This document shows positions 53,990 through 63,894 of a stretch of DNA of 64,000 nt, piece by piece. The DNA is taken from positions 1 to 64,000 of the forward strand of contig NZ_JAGINQ010000001.1 in the NCBI RefSeq assembly GCF_017876165.1, written 5' to 3'. The position numbers and the translations under genes are program-made. Under the pieces are notes generated by a model. It did not search any database. It was not told where the DNA came from and saw only the letters and a list, made by a program, of their open reading frames with translations. The stretch is from Azospirillum soli. GTDB taxonomy: Bacteria; Pseudomonadota; Alphaproteobacteria; Azospirillales; Azospirillaceae. Within the stretch, counting starts at the first letter, position 1; every line of letters starts with the position of its first letter.

Positions 53990-54448
53990 TTACAGATTGC
54001 GTTGCGTAACCACTTGAATAAGAACGTTTTGCACCACTCCGGCACCAACGACCTTGGCGGCCGCTTCTCCCAGCTTTTCTTTTACGGCAGGGATATTGAC
54101 CAAGTTACCGGTCATGACCGACTTGTCGTCAACAGCGCCGTACAGGGTGGTAAAGAAGGCATCGACCATCTTCGGCTGGTGCGCTTGCACCATGGGCGCC
54201 TTTTCGGCGACCACTTCCAGCGTCACAACGATGGAGACGAACTGCTCGACCTTCCTGGGTCCGATCATCGGAATGACGAGCGGGTGCATGCGCACGAAGG
54301 AGGTCGGCACCTTCGGCGGCGGTTCTTCCTTTTTCGGTTCCTCGCCCTCGTGCGGCACCAAGTAGATGTTGTAGAGCATCCACCCGCCGTAGCCGGCACC
54401 GCCCAGCAACGCGATGCCGAGCACGAGCACTATGATGGCCTTGACCAC
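53990..54448 (-). CDS. fliL: Flagellar basal-body protein FliL
   Basis: A 152-aa single-pass membrane protein: an N-terminal transmembrane helix (VKAIIVLVLGIALLGGAGYGGWMLY), a Glu/Lys/Pro-rich linker, then a periplasmic FliL fold (SFVRMHPLVIPMIGPRKVEQFVSIVVTLEV and VKEKLGEAAAKVVG). FliL supports stator function. No other flagellar gene is adjacent, so some doubt remains. Confidence 0.75.
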   Translation of the reverse strand: MVKAIIVLVLGIALLGGAGYGGWMLYNIYLVPHEGEEPKKEEPPPKVPTSFVRMHPLVIPMIGPRKVEQFVSIVVTLEVVAEKAPMVQAHQPKMVDAFFTTLYGAVDDKSVMTGNLVNIPAVKEKLGEAAAKVVGAGVVQNVLIQVVTQRNL

Positions 54449-54524
54449 GCGCCCACGTCCCCAGAGTGACAGCGCGACGACCCTGCGCCCGTGCTGCTTT
54501 CGATTGCGTTAAATGGAACGCGAC

Positions 54525-55529
54525 TCAGAAGTGTTCCCAGCCGCGCGCCGGGAGGGCCATTGACTGGCCGTCCGAGTCGAGCACCTTTACGACCCCCGCC
54601 TTCCCTTCGACCAGCCGGCCGATTTCGGTAATCGGCACGCCCGTATCCTCGGAGAGGGCGCGCAACGCCGGTCGCGCCTCTTCCGGCGCGCTGAACAGTA
54701 GTTCGTAATCGTCGCCACCGGTCAGCACCAAAGCGAGTCGCGCAGGGTCGTTCCCGACCACCGCGCGCGCGGCGTCGGACAGGGGCACTCTTGTGGCTTC
54801 GAACATGGCCGCGCAGCCTGATTCCTCGCACAGATGACCGAGATCGGCGACCAGCCCGTCCGACACATCCAGGCATCCCGTCGCCAGCCCGACCAGCCGA
54901 GGCCCCACGCCCGTGCGCGGATCCGGGCGGCGCAGGCGACCCAGCAGAACGGTGCGAACAGCCGGATCCGCGACCTCCAACCGCCCGAAGGCCACCTGAA
55001 GGCCCAGCGCGGCGTCGCCGACGCTGCCGGTCACGAACAGGCGGTCACCGACCTGCCCGCCCCAGCGCGGCAGCGCCCTGCCCTTCGGCACCAGTCCGAA
55101 GGCGGTTACGGACAGCGTGATCGGCCCGGTGGTGGACACCGAGTCGCCCCCCGCCAGCCCGAAACCGAACCGTTCCTGATCCGAGCCCAATCCAGCCGCG
55201 AAGGCGGCCAGCCAGTCCTCCCCCACGTCCTTGGGCAGGGAGGTGACCAGCGTGTAGGCGTGCGGCTCCGCCCCCATGGCGGCGAGGTCGGAGAGATTCA
55301 CGCGCAGAAGCTTGGCGGCGATGTCGCCGGGGGGATCGTCGGGGAAGAAATGGACGCCGGCCACCATGGCGTCGGTGGTGACGACCAACTCCTTATCCGC
55401 CGGAACGCCGAACACGGCCGCGTCGTCCGCCAAGCCACGGGCGCCGGGAAAGCCGGCCGCCAGCGGTTTGAAATAGCGGTCGATGCGGCCGAATTCGCCG
55501 AGGGGCTTGTTATCCCTGGGGCTGGTCAC
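54525..55529 (-). CDS. thiL: Thiamine-monophosphate kinase
   Basis: A 334-aa enzyme that phosphorylates thiamine monophosphate to the diphosphate cofactor. GEFGRIDRYFKPL, GLADDAAVF, VTTDAMVAGVHFFPDDPPGDIAAKLLRVNLSDLAAMGAEP and GLAGGDSVSTTGPITLSVTAFG are signature blocks. The GTG at 55529 fits family length and overlaps the nusB stop, as often seen; an ATG 17 codons upstream is also open. Confidence 0.95.
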   Translation of the reverse strand: MTSPRDNKPLGEFGRIDRYFKPLAAGFPGARGLADDAAVFGVPADKELVVTTDAMVAGVHFFPDDPPGDIAAKLLRVNLSDLAAMGAEPHAYTLVTSLPKDVGEDWLAAFAAGLGSDQERFGFGLAGGDSVSTTGPITLSVTAFGLVPKGRALPRWGGQVGDRLFVTGSVGDAALGLQVAFGRLEVADPAVRTVLLGRLRRPDPRTGVGPRLVGLATGCLDVSDGLVADLGHLCEESGCAAMFEATRVPLSDAARAVVGNDPARLALVLTGGDDYELLFSAPEEARPALRALSEDTGVPITEIGRLVEGKAGVVKVLDSDGQSMALPARGWEHF

Positions 55530-56073
55530 GCGACGGGTCCGGCTGCGACAGCTCGTCCGGCCGCAGGGCACGCGCGACATGGTCCAGCACGCCGTTCACC
55601 ATGCCCGGCTCGCGCCCGGCGAAGAAGGCATGGGCCACGTCCACATACTCGCTGATGAGGATGCGCGGGTGAACGTCGTTGTGGACGAACATCTCATAGG
55701 CGCCGGCGCGAAGAATGGCGCGCAGCAGAAGCTCCAGCCGGTCCACGGAGAAGCGCGGCTCCAGCGCGGCAGACAGCATGCCGTCCACCTCCTCGCGCCG
55801 ATGGGCCGCACCGCGCACGATGTCGGAAAACAGCTGCGGGTCGGCGGCGACGAACTTGGCGCCGTCGATTTCCTCGCCCAGGCGATGCTTGACGAATTCG
55901 CCGACCACGGTCTCGACACCGGTACCGGTCAGGTCGATCTGGTACAGGGCCTGGACGGCGGCAAGCCGTGCCGCCTTGCGCCGGGCCTTGGCCGAACCAC
56001 CACCGGTCTTGTTCCGGGAACCGCGCTTGGGTTTCGCGCGGCCAGCCGCGTCGTCGTTGCTCATGTTGCTCAT
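55510..56073 (-). CDS. nusB: Transcription antitermination factor NusB
   Basis: A 187-aa protein: a basic N-terminal extension (AGRAKPKRGSRNKTGGG) precedes ARRKAARLAAVQALYQIDLTGTG, and ELLLRAILRAGAYEMFVHNDVHPRILISEYVDVAHAFF ends the NusB fold. It helps antitermination in rRNA operons. The start at MSNMSND is preferred; the second Met is an alternative. Confidence 0.95.
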   Translation of the reverse strand: MSNMSNDDAAGRAKPKRGSRNKTGGGSAKARRKAARLAAVQALYQIDLTGTGVETVVGEFVKHRLGEEIDGAKFVAADPQLFSDIVRGAAHRREEVDGMLSAALEPRFSVDRLELLLRAILRAGAYEMFVHNDVHPRILISEYVDVAHAFFAGREPGMVNGVLDHVARALRPDELSQPDPSRDQPQG

Positions 56074-56096
56074 ACTGTCCGGGAAAGCTCGCGGGA

Positions 56097-56561
56097 TCAC
56101 CGCGGATAGAGGCGGAATTGGCGCTTGAGTTCAATCATGTCAAGGCAGGCGCGCGCCGCGAACCCACCCTTGTTCCTGGCGCCGGTCGAGGCGCGGGCCC
56201 AGGCCTGCTCGCGGTTTTCCACGGTCAGGATGCCGTTGCCCACGGCCAGCGCGTAACGGAGCGCGAGGTCCTGAAGACCGCGCGCGCTCTCGTTGCAGAC
56301 GATGTCATAATGCGTCGTCTCGCCACGGATCACGCAGCCCAGCGCCACATAGCCGTCAAAGCGCTTGCGCGCCGTGAAGAAGTCCATGGAACGCAGGGCG
56401 TACAGGATCGCCGCCGGGATTTCCAGACAGCCCGGCACCGCCACGCGATGGTAGGTGGCGCCGTCCTTCTCGATCTCGGCGATGGCGCCACGGACCAGTT
56501 CCTCGGCAATGTCCTCGTAGAAGCGCGCTTCCACGATCATGATGTGAGGCTTGTCGGTCAT
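56097..56561 (-). CDS. ribH: 6,7-dimethyl-8-ribityllumazine synthase
   Basis: A 154-aa enzyme for the penultimate riboflavin step. VEARFYEDIAEELVRGAIAEIE, the pocket block VPGCLEIPAAILYAL, and GYVALGCVIRGETTHYDIVCNESARGL with the catalytic His are intact. It sits between ribBX and nusB. Confidence 0.97.
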   Translation of the reverse strand: MTDKPHIMIVEARFYEDIAEELVRGAIAEIEKDGATYHRVAVPGCLEIPAAILYALRSMDFFTARKRFDGYVALGCVIRGETTHYDIVCNESARGLQDLALRYALAVGNGILTVENREQAWARASTGARNKGGFAARACLDMIELKRQFRLYPR

Positions 56562-56593
56562 GTGGCGTCGCTCATTGACGTGGCGCGTTGGGC

Positions 56594-57721
56594 TTACTGC
56601 GCGTCGGGAAGCGGAATCGGGCGATGGCCGACCACGGTCAGACCGTAGCCTTCCAACCCGATGATGTTCTTCACGCGGTTCGACAGCAGAACCATGTTCC
56701 GCACGCCAAGGTCCAGCAGGATTTGCGCGCCGACACCGTAATCACGTAGAGCCGGGACCGAACTGCCCTTGCCCTCCAGCCGCGCCGTCAGCGTCGCAGA
56801 GAGGCCGGTCGCCTGCGGTTCGCGCAGCAGGACGACGACGCCACGCCCTTCCTTGGCGATCAGTTCCATGGAGGCCTGCAGTTCGCCTTCGCGCGCAGCC
56901 CCCTTGTCGCCCAGCACGTCGTCGAGCACCGACAGCGCGTGCATGCGCACCAGCACCGGCTCGTCGCCGGAGATGTCGCCGCGCACCAGAGCGATGTGCT
57001 CGGCGTACGCCACCTTGTTGACGTACACGTACATCTGGAAGCGCCCACCGAAGCGGCTGTCCAGCGAGGCGGCCAGCTTCTGCTCGACGATGGTCTCGGT
57101 GCGGCGGCGGTAGGCGATCAGGTCGGCGATGGTGCCCACCTTCAGCCCGTGGAACTGCGCGAACTTCACCAGATCCGGCAGGCGGGCCATGGTGCCGTCG
57201 TCGTTCATGATCTCGCAGATCACGCCGGCCGGGGTCTTGCCGGCCATGCGGGCGATGTCCACCGACGCCTCGGTGTGGCCGGCGCGGACCAGAACGCCGC
57301 CGTCGCGGGCCAGCAGCGGGAAGACGTGGCCCGGCGTGACGATGTCGTCCGGGCTGGTCTTCGGGTCGATGGCGACCTGGATGGTGCGTGCGCGGTCGGC
57401 GGCCGAAATGCCCGTCGTCACGCCCTCGCGCGCCTCGATGGAGACGGTGAAGGCGGTCTGGTGGCGGGTGCCGTTCTGCTGAGCCATCAGCGGCAGGCGC
57501 AGGCGCTCGATCCGCTCATGGTCCATGGCAAGGCAGATCAGGCCGCGCCCGTACTTGGCCATGAAGTTGATGGCTTCCGGCGTCGCGCACTGCGCGGGGA
57601 TGACCAGATCGCCTTCGTTCTCCCGGTCCTCGTCATCGACGAGGATGAACATCCGGCCTTGGCGCGCCTCTTCGATGATCTCTTCGGGGCGGGACAGATA
57701 GTCGTGAAATTCGGACGTCAT
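56594..57721 (-). CDS. ribBX: RibBX: DHBP synthase with a degenerate GTP cyclohydrolase II domain
   Basis: A 375-aa protein. The N-terminal 3,4-dihydroxy-2-butanone-4-phosphate synthase domain is intact ([69 protein letters not shown]). The C-terminal RibA-like domain lacks the three zinc cysteines of true GTP cyclohydrolase II; the corresponding stretch reads [20 protein letters not shown]. Such RibBX proteins are known in alphaproteobacteria and need a separate ribA elsewhere. It overlaps ribE by 4 bp. Confidence 0.92.
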   Translation of the reverse strand: MTSEFHDYLSRPEEIIEEARQGRMFILVDDEDRENEGDLVIPAQCATPEAINFMAKYGRGLICLAMDHERIERLRLPLMAQQNGTRHQTAFTVSIEAREGVTTGISAADRARTIQVAIDPKTSPDDIVTPGHVFPLLARDGGVLVRAGHTEASVDIARMAGKTPAGVICEIMNDDGTMARLPDLVKFAQFHGLKVGTIADLIAYRRRTETIVEQKLAASLDSRFGGRFQMYVYVNKVAYAEHIALVRGDISGDEPVLVRMHALSVLDDVLGDKGAAREGELQASMELIAKEGRGVVVLLREPQATGLSATLTARLEGKGSSVPALRDYGVGAQILLDLGVRNMVLLSNRVKNIIGLEGYGLTVVGHRPIPLPDAQ

Positions 57722-58305
57722 TCCTGGCCTGCCAGCCGCGCCACATACCGCGCGAGCATATCGATTTCCAAATTGATCCGGTCACCCGGCTTCAGGTCGC
57801 CGAAAGTCGTGGCGATCTGGGTGTGCGGGATGATGTTCACGCCGAACCGCGCGCCCTCGACCTCGTTCACCGTCAGTGACACGCCGTCCAGCGCGACCGA
57901 GCCCTTCGACGCGATGTACTTGGCGAGGTTGGCCGGCGCTTCGAAGGTGTAGCGCTTCGACTCGCCATCCGGCCGCACGTCCACCACCGTCGCCACGCCG
58001 TCCACATGGCCGGAGACGATGTGCCCACCCAGCTCGTCGCCGACCTTCAGGGCGCGCTCCAGATTGACGCGCGTTCCCTCGGCCCAGCCGCCGAGCGTGG
58101 TCTTCGACAGCGTCTCCGCCGAGGCCTGCACGGCAAACCAGCCGGGTCCCTTTTCGACCACGGTCAGGCAGACGCCGTTGTTGGCGATGGACGCGCCGAT
58201 CGGCACCGTCTCCATGTCGAAGACGGTTTCGATGGTGAACCGGGTGTCGCCCTGCCGCTCCACGGCTCGCACGCGCCCGACGTCGGTAATAATTCCGGTG
58301 AACAT
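57718..58305 (-). CDS. ribE: Riboflavin synthase alpha chain
   Basis: A 195-aa protein with two lumazine-binding repeats. Repeat 1 starts MFTGIITDVGRVRAVERQG and contains SIANNGVCLTVVE; repeat 2 has GHIVSGHVDGVATV and SVALDGVSLTVNEV. It dismutates two lumazines to riboflavin. It is part of the ribD-ribE-ribBX-ribH operon. Confidence 0.96.
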   Translation of the reverse strand: MFTGIITDVGRVRAVERQGDTRFTIETVFDMETVPIGASIANNGVCLTVVEKGPGWFAVQASAETLSKTTLGGWAEGTRVNLERALKVGDELGGHIVSGHVDGVATVVDVRPDGESKRYTFEAPANLAKYIASKGSVALDGVSLTVNEVEGARFGVNIIPHTQIATTFGDLKPGDRINLEIDMLARYVARLAGQE

Positions 58306-58400
58306 GGCGCGGGAATTTAGCAGGTTTTGCACCGGGGGAAAGGCTCATCCGCACGGCGTGGCGCGCAACGGACTGTTGCGCGTACCGATCCCCACCTCCG

Positions 58401-59543
58401 TTATCTCCGCTTCACATAACTCTCGACCAAATCCTCTCCCGCCTGCCGCACGGACACGCGCGTGAAGCGGGCCATTTGATCAAGCGCGTCCACCCCGAAG
58501 CCGTGCACGGCGGGAAGGCCGTCGCCGCCCATGACCGAGGACGCCCGGAACCACTCCAGCCGGTCGGCCAGCCCGGCCCGCAGCAGAGAGGCGGCCAACG
58601 TCGCGCCCCCCTCCACCAGCACGCGGGTCAAACCCCGGCGGGCGAGCACCGCGCTGGCCTCGCCAAGGTCCGGCAAGCCGGCCGAATCCGCCGTCACGCG
58701 GATCACCTCGACGCCGCAGTCGGTGAAAGCCTCCAGCCGCGCGGCGTCGGCGTCCTCGCGGGTGACGATCCAGGTCGGCACGGCGCGCGCGGTGGCGGCA
58801 AGGCGCCCGGTCAGCGGCAGGCGCAGACGGCTGTCCACGACGATGCGCACCGGCGAATGATGGGTCAAGCCGGGCAGCCGGCAGGTCAGTTCCGGATCGT
58901 CGGTGAGCGCGGTGCGGATGCCCACCATGATCGCGTCATGGCTGGCGCGCAGCCGGTGCCCCCAGGCGCGTGCCGTCGGCCCGGTGATCCATTGCGATAC
59001 GCCGCTGTGCGTGGCGATGCGCCCGTCCAGCGTCGTCGCGGCCTTCAGCGTGTAGAGCGGCCGGTGGTCCTGGATGCGCCGGAAGAAGCCTTCGTTGAGC
59101 GCCCAGGCCTCCGCTTCGCAGACGCCGGTGACGACCGCGATCCCGGCCGCGCGCAGGCGCTCCAGACCACCGCCGGCCACCCGCGGGTCGGGGTCTCCAC
59201 AGGCGACGACCACCCGCGCGACGCCGGCCGCGACCAGCGCCTCGCTGCAGGGCGGAGTCTTGCCGTGGTGGTTGCAGGGTTCCAGGGTGACGTAGGCGGT
59301 GGCGCCGTGCGCCGAGGCTCCGGCGCGGGCCAGAGCTTCGGTCTCGGCGTGGGGGCGGCCGCCCGGCTGGGTCCAGCCGCGCCCGACCACCGCGCCATCC
59401 TTCACAAGGACGCACCCTACCGCCGGGTTCGGCCATGTGTTGCCGAGGCCCCGCGCGGCCAGGGCCAGCGCGGCGCGCATGTAACGCAGGTCGTCCGCTT
59501 GAACGGCGGCCCCTTCAACGGCTGGATGACTCGGCACGGGCAT
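58401..59543 (-). CDS. ribD: Bifunctional deaminase/reductase RibD
   Basis: A 380-aa enzyme. The N-terminal deaminase has zinc motifs GGRPHAETEAL and TLEPCNHHGKTPPCSEAL. The C-terminal reductase has YTLKAATTLDGRIATHSGVSQWITG, DAIMVGIRTALTDDP and VLVEGGATLAASLL. It catalyses the second and third steps of riboflavin synthesis. It begins 19 bp after nrdR, a common pairing. Confidence 0.96.
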   Translation of the reverse strand: MPVPSHPAVEGAAVQADDLRYMRAALALAARGLGNTWPNPAVGCVLVKDGAVVGRGWTQPGGRPHAETEALARAGASAHGATAYVTLEPCNHHGKTPPCSEALVAAGVARVVVACGDPDPRVAGGGLERLRAAGIAVVTGVCEAEAWALNEGFFRRIQDHRPLYTLKAATTLDGRIATHSGVSQWITGPTARAWGHRLRASHDAIMVGIRTALTDDPELTCRLPGLTHHSPVRIVVDSRLRLPLTGRLAATARAVPTWIVTREDADAARLEAFTDCGVEVIRVTADSAGLPDLGEASAVLARRGLTRVLVEGGATLAASLLRAGLADRLEWFRASSVMGGDGLPAVHGFGVDALDQMARFTRVSVRQAGEDLVESYVKRR

Positions 59544-59562
59544 TCCCTTCCGCCCGCGCCGG

Positions 59563-60027
59563 TCAGCCGTGCTGGGCTTCGGGCGCGAGCTGTTCGACGA
59601 ACTCGTTGAAGTCGGAAGCTTCGCGGAAGTCCTTGTAGACCGAGGCGTAGCGGATGTAGGCGACCTGATCCAGGGTCTGGAGCGCCTGCATGATCATCTC
59701 GCCGATCTGCTTCGACGGGATTTCGCTCTCGCCCGACGACTCCAGCTGGCGCACCAGGCTGTTCACCACCCGGTCGATGCGGTCGGCGTCGATCGGGCGC
59801 TTGCGCAGCGCGATGCGCATGGAGCGCAGGAGCTTTTCACGGTCGAACGGCTCGCGCTGCCCGTTGCTCTTCACTACGGTCAGCTCGCGCAGCTGCACGC
59901 GCTCGAAGGTGGTGAAGCGGGCGCTGCAGCTGGGGCAGAAGCGCCGCCTGCGGATCGCCGAATTATCCTCGGTCGGTCGCGAGTCCTTGACCTGGGTGTC
60001 CTCGTGTCCGCAGAACGGGCAGCGCAT
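59563..60027 (-). CDS. nrdR: Transcriptional repressor NrdR
   Basis: A 154-aa protein with a zinc ribbon ([29 protein letters not shown]) and an ATP-cone domain ([28 protein letters not shown]). It represses ribonucleotide reductase genes in response to dNTP levels. It follows glyA. Confidence 0.97.
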   Translation of the reverse strand: MRCPFCGHEDTQVKDSRPTEDNSAIRRRRFCPSCSARFTTFERVQLRELTVVKSNGQREPFDREKLLRSMRIALRKRPIDADRIDRVVNSLVRQLESSGESEIPSKQIGEMIMQALQTLDQVAYIRYASVYKDFREASDFNEFVEQLAPEAQHG

Positions 60028-60074
60028 GTCCGGCCTTTCTCCCTTGGTCTTATTGCTTGCTTACAGCGTCAATA

Positions 60075-61385
60075 TTACAGCGTCGGATAGATCGGGAAGC
60101 GGCGGCACAGGTCGCGCACCTGCTCCCGCACCTTCGCCTCGACGGCGGTGTTGTCGCCGGAGTTGCTGGCGGCCAGACCGTCCAGCGTCTCGACGATCAT
60201 GCGGCCGACCTGCTCGAACTCCGCCACGCCGAAACCGCGGGTCGTCGCCGCCGGGCTGCCCAGGCGGACGCCGGAGGTAATGGTCGGCTTCTGCGGGTCG
60301 AACGGCACGCCGTTCTTGTTGCAGGTCATGCCGGCGTGCTCCAGGCTCGCCTCGGCAGCCTTGCCGGTCAGGTTCTTCGGACGCAGGTCCACCAGAACGA
60401 TGTGGCTGTCCGTGCCGCCCGACACGATGTCCAGGCCGCCGTCGATCAGCACCTTCGACAGGGCGCGGGCGTTGTCCAGGACGCTCTGCGCATAGACCTT
60501 GAACTCCGGACGCAGCGCCTCGGCGAAGGCCACCGCCTTGGCGGCGATGACGTGCATCAGCGGGCCGCCCTGCAGGCCGGGGAAGATGGCCGAATTGATC
60601 TTCTTGGCGATCTCTTCCTTGTTGGTCAGCACCATGCCGCCGCGCGGGCCGCGCAGGGTCTTGTGGGTGGTGGTGGTGACCACGTCGGCGTAGGGGAACG
60701 GGTTCGGGTAGACGCCGCCGGCGATCAGGCCGGCATAGTGGGCGATGTCCACCATCAGATAGGCGCCGACCTCGTCCGCGATGGCGCGGAAGCGCTCATA
60801 GTCGAGGACGCGCGGATAGGCGGAGCCGCCGGCGATGATCAGCTTCGGCTTGTGCTCGCGGGCCAGACGCTCGACCTCGTCGAAGTCGATCAGGTGGTCG
60901 TCCTTGCGCACGCCGTACTGCACGGCCTTGAACCACTTGCCCGACATGTTCGGGGCCGCACCGTGGGTCAGGTGGCCCCCGGCCGCCAGCGACATGCCGA
61001 GGATGCAGTCGCCGGGCTGGAGCAGCGCGAGAACCACCGCCTGGTTGGCCTGGGAGCCGGAGTTCGGCTGGACGTTGGCGAAGCTGCAGCCGAACAGCTT
61101 GCAGGCGCGCTCGATGGCGAGGTTTTCCGCCACGTCCACGTACTCGCAGCCGCCGTAGTAGCGCTTGCCCGGATAGCCCTCGGCATACTTGTTGGTCAGC
61201 ACCGAGCCCTGCGCCTCCAGCACCGCCTGGGAGACGATGTTCTCTGACGCGATCAGCTCGATCTGCTCCTGCTGGCGGACCAGCTCGTCGCGCACCGCGC
61301 GGGCGAGTTCGGGGTCCGTCTCGGCGAGCGAGGCGGCGAAGAAGCGGCCGATCTCGGCGCGGGGATCAGCGTTGGTCACGGTCAT
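60075..61385 (-). CDS. glyA: Serine hydroxymethyltransferase
   Basis: A 436-aa PLP enzyme. [41 protein letters not shown] and [17 protein letters not shown] with the PLP-binding Lys are intact. It interconverts serine and glycine and charges tetrahydrofolate. The ATG at 61385 was chosen because the upstream extension is not conserved. Confidence 0.97.
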   Translation of the reverse strand: MTVTNADPRAEIGRFFAASLAETDPELARAVRDELVRQQEQIELIASENIVSQAVLEAQGSVLTNKYAEGYPGKRYYGGCEYVDVAENLAIERACKLFGCSFANVQPNSGSQANQAVVLALLQPGDCILGMSLAAGGHLTHGAAPNMSGKWFKAVQYGVRKDDHLIDFDEVERLAREHKPKLIIAGGSAYPRVLDYERFRAIADEVGAYLMVDIAHYAGLIAGGVYPNPFPYADVVTTTTHKTLRGPRGGMVLTNKEEIAKKINSAIFPGLQGGPLMHVIAAKAVAFAEALRPEFKVYAQSVLDNARALSKVLIDGGLDIVSGGTDSHIVLVDLRPKNLTGKAAEASLEHAGMTCNKNGVPFDPQKPTITSGVRLGSPAATTRGFGVAEFEQVGRMIVETLDGLAASNSGDNTAVEAKVREQVRDLCRRFPIYPTL

Positions 61386-61455
61386 GGAGAGCAGGTTCCT
61401 TATATCTAGCAGTCGCGTTCGGGCCGGCCGGGCCAAATAAAAACCAGTTTTCGCG

Positions 61456-61893
61456 TCAGCCCATCTTGACGATGCGGCGGCTGTGTCGCTCGCCGCCTTC
61501 GAAGGCGGTGTTCAGGAACACGGTGACGCAGTCCTTGGCGATCTCCGGCCCGACGATGCGGGCGCCCAGCGCCACCACGTTGGCGTCGTTGTGTTCCCGC
61601 GCCAGACGGGCGGTGGTCACGTCATGCACCAGGGCCGCGCGAACGCCGGCGTGCCGGTTCGCCGCGATGCTGATACCGATGCCGCTGCCGCAGATCAAGA
61701 CGCCGCGCTCCGCCTTGCCGCCGGTGATGGCTTCGGCCATGGCGGCGGCGAAATCCGGATAGTCCACCGACTGAGGGCCGTTGCAGCCGAGGTCGAGGAC
61801 CTCGAACCCGGCCGCCGAAAGCTGCGCCCCGATCTGGGCCTTCAGCTCGTAACCGGCATGGTCGGACGCGAGCGCGATGATGCGGGCGGTCAT
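61456..61893 (-). CDS. rpiB: Ribose-5-phosphate isomerase B
   Basis: A 145-aa protein of the LacAB/RpiB family: [59 protein letters not shown] with the active-site Cys, and [17 protein letters not shown]. It isomerises ribose and ribulose 5-phosphates. It lies 70 bp upstream of glyA on the same strand. The ATG at 61893 matches family length. Confidence 0.95.
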   Translation of the reverse strand: MTARIIALASDHAGYELKAQIGAQLSAAGFEVLDLGCNGPQSVDYPDFAAAMAEAITGGKAERGVLICGSGIGISIAANRHAGVRAALVHDVTTARLAREHNDANVVALGARIVGPEIAKDCVTVFLNTAFEGGERHSRRIVKMG

Positions 61894-62370
61894 GAAACTG
61901 GAACTCCGTGCACGAAGAAAAGCGGCGCCAGCCCGGTCGGAGCGGCGGCACGCGACGCAAACTACCAGATATCGATGCGATTCGCCAGAACGACACAACG
62001 CACAGCGCCGATGCGCCGAACTCATGCGCATATCATTGTATGGCGCGAACAAATCGCCCCGAACTTCCCGGCTTACCGGTACGAAAGTCGGAGTAAGCGC
62101 CCTCGCCGATTCGTGATGGCATACGAGTCGGGCAATTGCCGGGACCAAGTCCGCTGGTTCTCCACAACTGCGCCCCACTAGACGGCGCCTATTGGCCGGA
62201 CAGAGCGGCGAAAGGCAAGGCGTTTTAAGCGTTAACTGATTTACCCACCCCTTGGAAGTTCTGCACCATTCAAATAACTTACTTCTCTCTTGCGGAAATT
62301 ATATTGACACCCAAATCACGGTATGCAACTTGGTTGCCGGGTTCTAAATGAAAAACCAGGACAACAGGCA
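61894..62370. promoter_or_regulatory. Divergent intergenic region between rpiB and mucR
   Basis: No gene is supported in these 477 bp. It must hold the promoters of rpiB and mucR. The AT-rich part near 62265-62320 (ATTCAAATAACTTACTTCTC, TATATTGACACCC) is the likely mucR promoter and, since MucR proteins bind AT-rich DNA, a possible autoregulatory site. Exact -35 and -10 elements are not clear. Confidence 0.45.
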
Positions 62371-62814
62371 ATGAGTGACCAGCTTCGCGCCGATGTGCCC
62401 GATAACGCGCTGCTGCGGATGACCGCGGACATCGTCTCCGCCTACGTCAGCAAGAACGTTTTGCCGGCTCAGCAGATTCCCGAGGTGATCAACACGGTCT
62501 ACTCGTCGCTGACCGGTCTGAACACGCAGCCGCGGGAAACTCCGGCCGAACCGCTGAAGCCCGCCGTGCCGATCCGCAAGTCGGTGACGCCTGAGTACAT
62601 CGTGTGCCTGGAAGACGGTAAGAAGCTGAAGATGCTGAAGCGGCATCTGCGCTCCACCTACAACATGTCGCCGGACGAATACCGTGTCCGTTGGGGCCTG
62701 CCGCCGGATTACCCGATGGTTGCGCCGAACTACGCGGCCCAGCGTTCGGAGTTCGCCAAGCGAATCGGCCTGGGCCGCAGCTCCGGCCGGCAGACCCGCC
62801 GCAAGGCCGGCTGA
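62371..62814 (+). CDS. mucR: MucR/Ros-family zinc-finger regulator
   Basis: A 147-aa protein. The N-terminal helical oligomerisation part is followed by TPEYIVCLEDGKKLKMLKRHLRSTYNMSPDEYRVRWGLPPDYPMVAPNYA, the Ros/MucR zinc-finger module. Family members are H-NS-like silencers that regulate exopolysaccharide, motility and virulence genes. The ATG at 62371 follows GGACAACAGGCA. Confidence 0.93.
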   Translation: MSDQLRADVPDNALLRMTADIVSAYVSKNVLPAQQIPEVINTVYSSLTGLNTQPRETPAEPLKPAVPIRKSVTPEYIVCLEDGKKLKMLKRHLRSTYNMSPDEYRVRWGLPPDYPMVAPNYAAQRSEFAKRIGLGRSSGRQTRRKAG

Positions 62815-62936
62815 GCCTTACGCATTGCCTGATATCGCGTGGGCCCGATATGACACGGGCCTGATACGGCACGGGCCGGCCCCTCATGGACCGGCCCGTT
62901 TGCGTTTTGGGATCCTGCGAAAATAGAGCGGCGATC

Positions 62937-63278
62937 TCAGCCGCAAGTCCGGCCGCCCGACAGGCGGCAGTTGAAGCGCTCCACGTTGCGGGTCAGTTCC
63001 TGCCCGGTGCTTGCGTTCTCTTCATTGAGGCACTTCAGGAAATCCATCGTCCTGTCGACGTATTCCTTCACCTCGAACTGGCAAGCGGCCATCTTGTCCG
63101 CGCTGACGAAGGTCGTGCTGTCGTCCATGCAGACAGGAATCCCGGGCTTGATGCAACTTGAAATGGTGGCCGCCTGTGCCTGCGCCCCCACCGTCAGCAC
63201 CGCCGACACGGCTCCCGATACCGCCATGGTGACCGTGATCGTCGCCGCGATCGTCCGCGCAAAAGTTGCGCAACGCAT
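62937..63278 (-). CDS. Secreted Cys-containing hypothetical protein
   Basis: A 113-aa protein with a signal peptide (about 1-36, ending AQAQA) and five cysteines in the mature part (ISSCIKPGIPVC, MAACQFEV, FLKCLNEEN, FNCRLSGGRTC gives two more), so periplasmic disulfides are likely. No family is recognised. It is alone on the minus strand. Confidence 0.65.
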   Translation of the reverse strand: MRCATFARTIAATITVTMAVSGAVSAVLTVGAQAQAATISSCIKPGIPVCMDDSTTFVSADKMAACQFEVKEYVDRTMDFLKCLNEENASTGQELTRNVERFNCRLSGGRTCG

Positions 63279-63488
63279 GTGTTGTCTCCCTCCGGACAGA
63301 TCTTACAGGCCGCGGCCCGTTCGTTCGTTCGTCGATGGCGTTTCTACAGGCGTTACACCGGATGCACCAGTGCCCTTCGCGGTTCATAGGTCTACAGTCG
63401 GAACTTGAGCAGTTCGCCCTAGGACCGGCCCCGCAGGTCCGGCACCGGGATGTCAGTGCTCACCATCAGCAGAAGCCAAGACTAGAAT

Positions 63489-63516
63489 CGCGCCCCCGGT
63501 CCCGCCGGTGGGCGCG
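63489..63516. terminator. GC-rich hairpin, possible terminator
   Basis: CGCGCCC-CCGG and CCGG-TGGGCGCG pair almost perfectly around a short loop, followed by TTCCTT on the plus strand. It lies 15 bp from the stop of the DUF6898-like gene and may end its transcript, but the T tail is weak on that side. Confidence 0.4.
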
Positions 63517-63530
63517 TTCCTTATGAAGGG

Positions 63531-63755
63531 TCAGCGTTGAGGGTTCTTCTTTTCAGCAGCCCGCTTCTGCACGAAGCGCAGCTTGTTGACAGCCGTCCGC
63601 TTCAGCAGTTCCAGACTGCCGGAGGCCGGACCCGCCACCGACACTTCCTCCCCGGTAACGCCGTCGATGGCCATGACCTTCAGGTAACTGCCGACCCGCT
63701 GGAACTCGAACAGGATTTCGCCTCCGCCGTTTCCAGCCGCATCTTTCCCAGACAT
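63531..63755 (-). CDS. Small conserved protein (DUF6898-like)
   Basis: A 74-aa protein: GGGEILFEFQRVGSYLKVMAIDGVTGEEVSVAGPASGSLELLKRTAVNKLRFVQ. This beta-rich pattern is seen in small serum-response-factor-like proteins of alphaproteobacteria. The start at MSGKDAAG is preferred. Function unknown. Confidence 0.7.
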   Translation of the reverse strand: MSGKDAAGNGGGEILFEFQRVGSYLKVMAIDGVTGEEVSVAGPASGSLELLKRTAVNKLRFVQKRAAEKKNPQR

Positions 63756-63894
63756 ACTGCTCTCCGGTCCTGCAACGCCCACGAATGGACAACCCGTTCC
63801 TATACTTTAGCACGCCGGCCAAGGTTCGGAACCCGACACGCAACGCCCTGTTGGTTCGCGCACATCCATCGTCAAAAACGCGAGGGAACGAACA

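Noticed and set aside
58306..58400. FMN riboswitch within the riboflavin operon
   Set aside because: The short gaps upstream of ribE and ribD show no conserved RFN blocks, and the ribBX gene overlaps ribE, leaving no room.
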